A stretch of DNA of 64,000 bases, taken from Lytechinus pictus. Taxonomy: Eukaryota; Echinodermata; Echinoidea; Temnopleuroida; Toxopneustidae. The stretch spans positions 13,393,201 through 13,457,200 of the forward strand of contig NC_087249.1 in assembly GCF_037042905.1 (NCBI RefSeq), read 5' to 3'. The notes under the pieces are model-generated. The model saw only the letters and a program-made list of their open reading frames with translations. It was not told the DNA's origin and ran no database searches. Each line of letters begins with the position of its first letter. Positions within the stretch are counted from its first letter, which is position 1. A program made the position numbers and the translations under genes. Shown piece after piece: positions 12,601 through 24,600 of the stretch.

Positions 12601-15600
12601 TTATTTTACATCCGATTTTGATGAAATTTTTCAGTGTTATGTTCGTTTGATTTTTCTCTATCCATTCAAATCAACAATTTTCTGGGGTGGACTTGACCTT
12701 TAAGTTCAATGAAATGGCTGTGTTGAGGTATTTGTTGAAGTGGCATCATAACTTAGAAAGTTTATGGATCTACTTGTAGTTCATGAAACATAGACATAGG
12801 GTAATCAAGTATGAAGGATTGTTTTGCACACATCTTAACTCACATGATCGTGGTCAAAGGTAATTTTGGGTCAATGGACATAGTATTTTATTATCATAAA
12901 AAAGCTGTTTTCAAAGCCAGCACTGCTGCTATATCGAATAACGTAATGCAGGCGAGACTGCCAGTTATTGCACTTGTTATACTTTTGATACTTCTGGATT
13001 CCTTACAAAGAGTAATTGTTGATCAGATCAACCTCAACCACATGAAAATCCATCGATGTCATAATTTTATCTACAGGATATTTGCACAATGTCCTTTGTA
13101 AACATAGAGAGCACACTAAATTTTCAAGAAAGAATATACATCATATCTAGAAAACATTTTGAACAAACATGCAGATTATACGTTGAGGTTGCTGGCTTTC
13201 CATTGTTGTGTTTGGTTAGATCAATCACAATTGTTTGTAAGACTTAGCCCTGGTTGGCAGAAGACAGTTGATATGATGACAGTTATATTTTTGTTTTTCA
13301 TCAGATCTTTGGCTACCTTGATCTTGTTGACATCAGTAGATGTTCTCGGGTTTGTCGTTCGTGGAAGATGATCACAAGTAATACCTCTCTATGGAGTTGG
13401 GTGAGTCTAATAGATATTTTTAGTACACTCATTGGGTGATTTCAAGTTCGGTGTTCAGTGTTGGTGTTGGTGTTGAGAGCATAAAACGGCCGCTGAACCG
13501 AGCTGGGTTCAGAGGAACGATATCGATTGCATTACCGATAGCACATGACGTCACGCCGCTGCGCTGCTAAATCATCTCAACTTCATGCGAGAAGTCTTGA
13601 TGATGAAATCGCAATACCAATACTTTAGTTAATTCAAGAATTCGAAAGAGTAAACATTATTCTTCATCAAAATGTATGAAGCTTAAGTGATTTGTACTCA
13701 TCTTAACTGTAAAAGCTAATTTTACGGGATGTTTCATACTTTCATCATGTTCGCGGCCTGTTCACAAGCTTGAGATTGTCAACACCAACACCGAACTTGA
13801 AATCACGATTTTCCCAATCCCTGGGGGTTGGTGTAGGTGAATGGGGAAATTGCACGTAGATAGTCAACACGTAGTGCTGGGTTCAGCAGACGACATTCAA
13901 CACCAGCCTTCAACACAAATTGCTGGAAATATGTCATATTTTCCGAGGTCAATCCCAACACCAGCCTGATTTCAAGTACGGTGCTGTAGCTGGTGTTGGT
14001 GTTGTCACAACACCAACACCACATTTCAACACCGTACTTGAAACACCCATTATAATCATAAAACCATTACTGAATATTCAATATTTCTCATTATGGCATC
14101 GTTTTGATATTGTTATATTGCCCAGCACCTATCACGTACGTGCAGTCGCCGCTGGCTAACGTCAGCTTAATGGACGACGCCATATTGCCAGATTCAGGCA
14201 CATTTGGCCCGCGCCCTCACCGGCTAACGCTCGGCTAAAGCTCGAACGCCATTCACCCATACACTAATTCCCCTTGATTACCGTTGTTAAAAACCTCTGT
14301 CAAATCTTTTCCAGCATTTTTATGAATTAGCGATTGATGTTTTTCCGTTTATCAAATATCCTTCATTATACACATATTTTTTTCATATTTATAACATTTT
14401 TATTTTAATCACAATTTCAGTCCAAACGCGGGTCAGTTTTTGTTAACCCACGTTGTTTGTGCATGCCCACGTATAGCCTTACGCGTATTGAAAGGAATGA
14501 TGTTGGGTCGAAAAACAGAATTGTTATTGTTTGTTCTTTGTTTGTTGGGGATGAAACTATGATGGCGACCAGTCACGTTTGACTGTACCGCCAAATAGTT
14601 AAGATTAATTAATTAAGGTCAAGGTGAGATAAGAGAAATGAGCAAGGGGCATTGTGGTGGGGGGGGGGGGGAGGGAGAGAGAGAGAGGGGGGGGGTTACG
14701 AGGGCCGAGTGGGGATACAGTTTCATCATGCAGTACAGGGCGTCGATGAACACTTTTATTTTTTTCTCCAAAATATGGAAAGTGACAGAATAATCAGAAA
14801 AAGGTTGATTGGTTCTGATTTTGAAAAAAAAACAGAATTTATCAAGATTGCTGTTAATTCTTCATGGTTGTAGAATTTAATTTAGTTTCTCTGATAAGTA
14901 TAATTCTTTCAAACAACTCAAATTTTGATTAATCGTATTTCATTTATTTAACTCTTTTCTTTCGCCTCGTTTTTTTTTCTTCCAAAAAATCAGGGAGCTG
15001 AAAAATATGAGAGCTAGAACCTAAAGATATGGGGTAGCTATGACGTTGGAGGGGGCGCAGCCTCATGCACTTGCAGATCCAAATAAATTTTCATAGGGGA
15101 CACTTAGAGTAGCCCCTATTTCTTTAATATTATTTTTACAAGCAAAAAGAAGTCAATGAAGACATCAGGCCACCGACAGCTGCCTCGTCAAAGGGCGGGG
15201 GGGGGGGCGGTCGATTATTTTGAGTATTTTTTTTCATTTTGTCCTCAATAGGGGGGGGGGGTTCAATTAATTCTATATACACTTCTATTGTCTTTATATA
15301 TGGGGGGGGGGTCTGCTACTGAGCATGTTTTTAAAAGGGCTTAATAAGGGGCTTAATACAACAGAAATTGTACGATTTAACACAATAAAATGTATCATCG
15401 AGGTTAATACTAAATTAATACATAATTAATAATTGTTTTAATTGAAAATGAAAATAATAAAGGCACCCATAGATCTTAACATCTCATAAATACAGGCCTA
15501 AACCTGTATTGGAAGTTGAACAGGCATAAAGTATAAATGTTTAGCTATAGCTGATGCTTTGATCCCGCAACCAAATAATGTTATCATAAACTAGTAGATG

Positions 15601-18600
15601 TTATATCAGTCATGTCAGCGGCGTAACAAGTGAAAATAATTGAGGGTACTACGATATGGCGTATCAGGCAAAATTTATAAAATATATACCGGTAGTTGCA
15701 AGCAAGCGACATAAGCATAATTTTGACTTTTGGTTACAAAAATCCAATGAACAATTTCGCAAGATTCTCTTACCTTTTCCTTTTTTTTTCTTGTTCGTGA
15801 ATTGGGGGCATGCAAGACCCCCCCCATACAGCACCACTCTTTGTTGTCACTGTCTAAAATTTGATTTAAACTTTGAGAATTTGAATTTCTTATCTAAGTA
15901 ATCCAAAGGGATAAGACAAAAATATTTGCAGATTACTTATTTCAAAGTATTGTTATACCTATAACTCCCCAACTCTGCTTTAGCTGCACTGCACGTTGCC
16001 TAACGGCCTTCCACCAAAGGGCCAGGCCGTCTCGCCCCGTGAGCAAGTGACCGCGTTCGCGTTAGTTCACCCGAAGCCATGACTAAATTCTGACCATAAA
16101 CATCACCTAACTAATCACTCTCTGACAATATTTCAAAGTATCTTTTATTACAGTCGATCCTTTGGGCCATTAAACGATAATATTTCAAATGTTATCATGA
16201 CAAACAATTTTAATGAGATAGTGGCATTGTAGAAAAAACAAATTTATAAGCACGAAATGGCACCAGATAAATCATCAAACATACAGCGCAGCGTTCGGGA
16301 CTGGTGAGTGGTACGGCTCGCTTGGAGTTTTCGCCCCGACGAATTCGGCGAAAACGCTACCATTGCGCCGTGCGAATGTTCAATCTGCGGCTCTCAATCA
16401 GAGACTTGAATGTCTCTTTTTGCATTATCGAAAATGTATCATAGACTTTGTTTGATTTGTTTACAAGTAAGTTGCATATCCGTCGTGATAATTAGGAAAA
16501 TCCATGATGTCTTCTTCTAATTCTGTAAAAATTACCTCTTCAAAGTGCCTGTGTCAGAAAATTGCCGGAAATCGTAAAAACTTGCCTAAAATGTCTCTTT
16601 TTGAAAGTTCATCCATGGTCTGGAAAAAAATGTTATAATTTATGTAGACGTATACCGTAAACAAATACATCCTCGATCACTGAAATGAAGTGTTTGCTAA
16701 GCTTTTATATCTCAGACCGCGTTACCATGGCAACTTGGGAAACCCTCTATTTTTTAGTAATAAAATTCTGGTTTTAAGGGTCATTTTAGAGACATAAAAC
16801 TAACCATATTTTGAAGTATTGGATTTAAATTTCACATAAAACTGAATTATCTATGTTTATACTTTCGTATATGAATATTCATATTTCTTATAGAATCTTA
16901 GTTTTTGATTGGTCAATGTTTCAGCCATGGATAATAACTGAGCGTAAAAAAATCTGAAAATGCGCATTTTATCGGCAACCGACAAGCAAGATGGCGGAAC
17001 ACATTAAGTTGGCGCTATGCACGTACGTGCTATGTGAAAACAATTTGTAGATTAGTGTATTGGGATTTATATATATGATGTTAAAAGTGTGCTTTTGCAA
17101 TCAGGGTATAACTGTTAAAATGACTTCCTGTGCATCATAAAAAGAAATCTGTGTGCTGTTAATGCAAATCTAGGATGGGATGTCTAAGGCACTGTTACGG
17201 CAAGCTGCAAGTCCTTTTAAATAGAATCTAGTAATATGCTGCTAGATGAGCGCATATTATTAGTATAATAATAATGATGGCGATGTCTTGCTGAGCTCAG
17301 CAACAGTCCCTTTGGATTTATATATATATATTTATATAATTGTGAGGAGCAGGGACCTATACATTGCTAGGGTGCTTTAGAGTATATATTTGAGAGGATG
17401 CTATAAATACAGCGAGAATAAGCAATGAGACGTAGCCGGGGTTCAGTTCATCAAGTTCATTCACCAGCTTTTGGCCATAATTGGGCCTTCTTCAGGTATC
17501 TGAAGTACAAGAGAAACAAGTGGCCATAATGTACATGTACAAACAAATTTGCGGAATATGTATACACAGAAGGTCACCTTCAGAACAAACTCTTCTTACT
17601 CTGAGAGCTTGGCTATAGGGGATGCTTTTGAGACAATGTTTGGGATGGAAAGAGGAAGGTAGGAGGTAGGCATGTGAGTCAGTTGTTTTCTTGTAAAGTT
17701 CTGTTTGTATTTGATTATTGTGTGAGGTTAGTGATACGTCCAGGAAGTGTGTTTGGTGGTGGGATGAGGTGAATGTGAATTTAATGGAGTGATGTATGCT
17801 GTTCATTTTCCTTGGAATTTTTCAAGTCTACGTGGTGAACCGTTCCACAGGAAGAAGATGTCGTCTATATATCATTTCCATGATTTTGAGAGCGTGGATA
17901 AATTCATTTGATAATGGCTGTGCCTTCGACTTGATATAATGTTTGCCATTAAATTTGAAGTTATTGAGCTTGAGGATTAATTCTAGCAATCTGATTAGTT
18001 GACTGTTGGGTGGATTTTGGTTCTCTCTTGAGTTAAGTGCTTCTTTTCAAGCTTCCATTCCTTCATTATGGGGTATGTTAGTGTATAGAGATGTTACATC
18101 AGCTGTTGCTAGGATTGTTCTGGTGGAAATTGTGCTGTGGTCTCTTTACATTTAATTGATGTGGTTCAGGAAGTGAGTAGTGTCTTTTATGTGGGAGGGG
18201 AGTTTTTCGGTAAGGGGGCTTAGATAGAAGTCAAGGTATTTAGATATTTGGACTGTTGGACATGAGCAACCTGATACTGTAGGTCGGCCGGGTTGTTAGG
18301 TTTGTGTATTTTTGGAAGAAATAGAGATTGGGACGTGATGGGTTCTTTGGGACAAGTCCCTGTTGGGTTTCTTGGTCGATTTCAAGTTCTTTAACTGTTT
18401 CTTTGACCTTCTCAAAGTGTATTGGTGTGTGATCCTGTTTGAGTTATTGTTTGAGAGTTGTCTTTCAGCTTCTGTAACATACTCAGAAGAACACGTCATG
18501 ACACAAGCTCTGCCAGTTCAAGTGTGTTTAATGCGCAATGCGACTTCGCTAACGCTACACAGTAAATTCAATCATGCGGACACCTGTTGGTGCTATGTCG

Positions 18601-21600
18601 GTAACCATGACAATCACATACCTTACACTGCTTCCCCTTTTAACAAGTGGATTCTCCGACACTGCATAAATTCGCAATGTTTTGAAAATAACATAATATA
18701 CCAGCAAGTAATCTCAACAGTAAATTTCACAATTCAATATCATGTTTCCTTTTTTTTTTAAGTAGGCTATGCATCTTATAGCTATTTGTTTTAGAAAATG
18801 TTTAACATGAAAAGCAATAGTTTCTTTTGGACTCAAAAGTAGCAAATACGATTCGTCTGATAAAGTAGTTTTACAGATCAAAAGGGTTTTTCAATTTCTC
18901 TATTATTTTAAAGTCTATAATATCCGCAATCTGACATTTCTTTATTAATGCTCATGAGTATCAAATAAATCATAATTTCATGTATAAATGCAATGTACTT
19001 CACGGTTAATTCTTTATTGTAATAATATACTGAATAAAACTTTTAACTTTTCAAACTCTCTATCCTTCCTTCTAATAGATCAATACATTTTAACAGAGAT
19101 ATAAGTCTGTGTATGTATTAGAAAATAATCATACTGTTGTATGTGCTTGAAATTAAATATTCCACATATAATTATCTCACCTTACTTGCATGTCGTGTTA
19201 TAAATTACACGTGTTAACACTTGTTAACTCATGCTTTATTTTGAATAAATTAACCTGTCAATTGGTTTACGGAGTCTATGTGATCTTCGAGGTGGATGTG
19301 GTGAAAGTTTTTGAGTAACCCCGGGTATAGCCCCTGGCTGTACATCTGTACTTGGGCCGCTTGTACTTTTGACTGGGGATTTCTCTAATCCCACTTCAGA
19401 ATTTAACTGCCGAGACTGTGCGGAGTCTGGCAATGAAATTAAATCAAAACTATCATCCAAATCTGCATGATCACTAGACTCTGGCAAACACTCTTGGTTA
19501 TATTGGTTATCACTTGCTTTTAACATGTGATCTACATGAACACTTCGAACTCTACCACTTATATCAACTAGATACCTTCTACTTCCACAAACAGTAACAA
19601 CTTCTCCCAACTCCCATTTACCTTCTTTGTGTGGGGGAGCAAGGATACAAACGTTCTCACCAACATCAAATGAACGATACCTACGACTACCCTTGAAATA
19701 TCTCTTTTGACTTGATTGTTTGTTTTCTACTTTTTGAGATAGATCTGGTAAAATCAAACTTAGTCTTGTTCTAAGCCTTCTCTTCATCAAAAGCTCAGCT
19801 GGTGTAAAACCAGTAGTTGATTGAGGAGTAGTACTATACTTCAACAGAAAATTGGCTAGTCTTCGCTTCATACTAAACTTAGAACTACCATCAAACACTT
19901 GCTTTTTCAAAGCTTCTTTCACTACTCTTACTGTTCTTTCTGCAGCTCCGTTAGATGCTGGATGGTAAGTGGGAACTAAAATATGCCTAATTCCATTTTG
20001 TTTCATGAAAGTTTGAAATGCTGCAGAACGAAATTGAGGCCCATTGTCTGAAACTAACTGTTCGGGTAAACCATGACAAGCAAAAATGGACCTGAGTTCA
20101 TTCATTGTTTTCTCAGTTGTTGTATTAGTACCCATATGAATTACTTCTATCCACTTAGAGTGACTATCTATGAGAACAAGAAAATGCTCACTATCAAACT
20201 CACAAAAATCTACATGGACTCTCTGAAATGGTCTAGCTGGCCAACGCCATGTTTCTAACGGTACTCTTGGTGGTTTGCTTCTGACATTTTGACAAACAGA
20301 ACATCTACTAGAAATTTGCTCAATTTCTTTGTCAATACCAGGCCAAAACATAAATCCTCTAGCAACAGCTTTCATCGCTACAACACCTGAGTGCTGAGAA
20401 TGAAGTTCATCAAGTAACTTATGTCTCAATGACTTGGGTATTATCACTCTATGTCCCCATTTGACACAACCCTGATCACATGACAACTCAAACCTTCTAC
20501 TGTGATATGGTTTCAACTCATCATTCATTGGTTCTGTTTCTGACCAACCATATAAAGTTTGTTCATACACTTGTTTCAAAACAGAGTCTTTCTGAGTTTC
20601 TGCAGCAATCTCTGTTGCTGTTACTGGAAAGTTACTGTCTACAACATCAGTAACATAGATACTACCTTCTGTACCATCTTCAGAATCTTCGTGAGGCAAA
20701 CGAGATAACGCATCTGCGACAGCGTTCTCCTTAGAACTGAGATACTCTATGTTGTAGTCATACTGCGAAAGAAGTATTGCCCACCGCTGCACTCTTGATG
20801 CTGCCATTGTCGGAATCGATGACTTAGGACCCAACAAATGAAGTAGCGGCTTGTGATCAGTGATGAGCGTAAAGTTTCTACCTAGCAGATACTGATGAAA
20901 CTTCTTGATACCGAAAATGATACCCAACGCTTCTTTCTCAATCTGAGCGTAATTACGCTCACTCTTCGTCAAGGTGCGTGATGCAAATGCGATTGGCTTT
21001 GTTGCTCCAGTATCCATCACATGACTTATCACTGCTCCTACACCGTAGCTAGATGCATCACAAGACATCTTCAATTCACGCCTGTTATCATAGTGAACAA
21101 GAAGTGCATCACTGGTTAACATTCGCTTGCATTTCACATATGCTTCCTGTTGGGCTTTCGACCATTCCCATTTCTGTTCCTTCTGTAGTAACTTATGGAG
21201 CGGTGCTAACACTGACGCAAGATCCGGTAGAAATCGCGAATAGAACTGAACCATCCCCAAAAATGATCTTAGCTCGGTCACATTCTTTGGCTTAGGAGCA
21301 TTGATGATTGGCTCAATTTTCTCTTTGACTGGTTGAAGCCCCTGTGAGCTTACTTTCAACCCTAGGTACACCACTTCACCTTCCACAAAGGCACATTTGC
21401 TCCTTTTTAGCTTCACATTATGATCATTCAAACGCTTCAATACTTGCGCGAGCACATCAAGATTTTCATCCACTGTGGTTGTAGCTATCAATACATCATC
21501 TTGATTACACAAGCAATGGGGGATACCTTGAAGAATCTTATCCATTGTCGCTTGGAAGATCTTCGGTGAGGACTTAATTCCATATGGTAGTTTTGTGTAG

Positions 21601-24600
21601 GAATACAATCCCATATGCGTGTTGATAGTAAGATACTGCTGACTTTGCTGATCCAAGTTGAGTTGTGCATACGCGTGAGAAAGATCCAACTTCGAGAAAA
21701 CTTTGGTACCTCCCAACTCTGCATACAAATCCTGCGATGTGGGAAGAGGATAACACTCATCATCAACTGCTCGATTGACTGTGGTCTTATAATCTCCGCA
21801 AAGACGAACACCTCCATCGGCTTTCGGCACCACTACGATCGGAGTTGCCCAGTCGCTGTAGTCTGTCTTTACGATGACTTTGTTTTTCTCAAGGTTTCTT
21901 AACTCTTTCTCAACTTCTTCTTTCAGTGCGTACGGTACTGGTCGCGGTCTACAGTAGACTGGAGTTGAATTCTCCTTGATTCTTACATGCGCTTCCACAC
22001 CAGAAATCCCTTCATAGCTGTCTTCAAACATTCCGCTATACTGTCGGAGTAGACTCTGCAATTTTGAAGACTCAACATGGAACACGTTATTCCAATCTAA
22101 CTTCAACTTAGTCAGCCAGTTCTTACCCATCAGTGTAGGACGATTCGTGTAGCTTGTTACCATCATGGGCAACAACAATTTATTCCCTTCATAGGTGACT
22201 TCACATTCAAATTCACCACACAAGTCCAACTGCTGACCAGAATATGTTCTGAGTTCTAATGAATTTGGTCTCAAAGGTACATCACTGAAGTTTCTCTCAT
22301 ATGTGTCCTTACTCATAATAGAACAATCTGCCTGGGTGTCAATCCTCATAGTCAAGGATTTCTTGTTGATTACAACTTCTGTTTCAAACTTATTGATCGA
22401 ATCTGTAGCATACACACAATACAAATTCGAATTATGTTGCATAGATTTCTCTAGATCATCAGTTTCATCCAACGCATGAACTTCAGCATTACCGCCAGTT
22501 CGACGCGATTTACCTTTACTCGGTACACTAGTCTTTCCTCTATTTGACTTACAAGCTTTAGCTATATGTCCCTTCATCTCGCACTTGAAACATTGTGAAC
22601 CTTTAATTGGACATTCTTGAGGTGGATGATTTCTGGAATTACAGCGATAACAGTTTCCATGCTTTTTACTTTCAGCATTAGAGGGTTTGGGTTTACCTCC
22701 ACGACTAGTTGGTTTAGCTTTACGGGTGTAACTTTTCTGACTATTCACACTTCCAGCATTATGAACAGAACGAAGTTCACGAGCATTTATTGATGCCATC
22801 TCCATCGACAACGCAATTTGGCAGGCTTTATCAAAATCTAAATCTTGAGTATTCAACAGTTTGTTCTGAATTTGTTCATCAGCCAACCCGCAAACAAATC
22901 TGTCTCGCAAAGCTCTATTCAAGAAAGATCCATAATTACAATGTAAGGATAAATTCTTTAAGGCAATGATGAACTCACCAACTGTTTCACCTTGTTTCTG
23001 ATTTCTTGTTCCAAACTTGTAACTTTCAGCTATCTCTAACGGCTTAGGATCGAAATGATTCTTCAACTTATCGATGATGTCGTCAAATGTTGCATCTTTC
23101 GGCTTGCTAGGCGCTAACAAATTTGCGAGGGTTACGTAGATTTCTGTTCCAATTTCAGTTAGTAAAATTGCCTTTTTCCGTTCCTTCACGAATTCAGCAT
23201 TCTGGGAAGTTTCAACGATGTTATTGGCCATGAAAAACAGTTCCATACGTTCGACATATGAAGTAAAAGGTTCGCGAGCCTTCTCAAAGCTCCCTAGCCG
23301 TCCGATATAGCCACTGGGCGTCGCCATGTTGTATCACGCATTGACTGAATACACGTGCGAATACCATGTGCGAATACACGAAGACTTCCTTCCTAGTTCC
23401 ATCAACTGTACGACGGTAACTTTAAAGTTGAATTAAGAAGACGATTCCAAATATTGAGATATTTACATTAATAGCAACCTTACAACCCCCCAAACACTAA
23501 TAGGTGATTCGACCCCCCATTTTCTTTTTTCAAAATAGTGAATTTGAACGATTTATCCCTACCCATTTTCCCTGAGTTCGCTCCTGCAATGCCTACCGAG
23601 ACGGGTGTTCTTTGAGTGTGACGTCACCGGGGGGTAAAGCAGTGCCGTTTTGTGTACTATGCACGTACTCCTTCATATGGAATAACTGCAGTTGAAGTTG
23701 TATCTGCGAGCCATAGAACTTGCAAAGAGGAAATGATTAAAATATTTGTGGCCGTACTATTATTCCAAATATGTGAATTCCCTCAGAATGATACCATAGA
23801 CCCTAAAGGAATAATTTCAAGGTGAATAATATGAAATTTGATCGAGATCTTCTCACCAGTCGATAACGTAGCAGACGTGTTATTATGACATATTTATCCG
23901 CGTGTGACGCGGCTCTTGAAAAAAAAAACACAGTTGGTTGCGGAATTGCTTTGTGCCGACCGGCCGCCCGCTCCGGCGCAGCTAGCTGTCGAGCGACCGC
24001 ACCGTTCTTGTTGTCTTCAACCATAGAGATGTATACTAATTACTATATATATCTTTCTGTCTTCAACTCACTTGCGAATTGCGTTTGTATGTGTGACGGT
24101 GACCCCTAGCGTAATTAAATATAGAAAACAACCCAGAAGGCCGAGAAAGAATACTATACGTTTGGTTCAAGATTGTTCTGTGGAATGAGCTATGAGTGGA
24201 AATGATCCAGAGGATATAAAAGTGGAGTCAATTAAAGACAAAAGAAAAGAAGAAAAAACGCCAGGGGATCGCTGCACGGCCATGAACTAAGTCGACATAC
24301 CAGACCATAACAGTACACTCAATGCCTAGCTGGGTGTTGTGTGTACTAGTATTATGCGTTCAGCGCGCGCTGAGCTCGCCGCCGGAATTACTTTCCAGCT
24401 ACTCACTTGATTGAACATCGTGATAAAATAAATGAGAAATAATGAAAATATCATTCAATAACTCACTGTTTGCTATCTTACATCATGATTGAAGAGTTCA
24501 TGGTGGTTATTCATACTGTTTTTTATACAGGGAAAGTAAAGATTTGTACATATCAGTCATATTTGTTTGATTTGAGTTGCTTTGAAAAAAATTTGTAAAA

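Noticed and set aside
17430..17490. Hammerhead ribozyme in the Penelope-like tail
   Set aside because: A TTGATGA..GAAC string on the minus strand is suggestive, but the conserved CTGATGA core and stem II are not intact.
23803..24109. Overlapping short frames within the TTAA element
   Set aside because: No similarity to transposases or other families is visible; they overlap each other on opposite strands and lie in a nonautonomous element.
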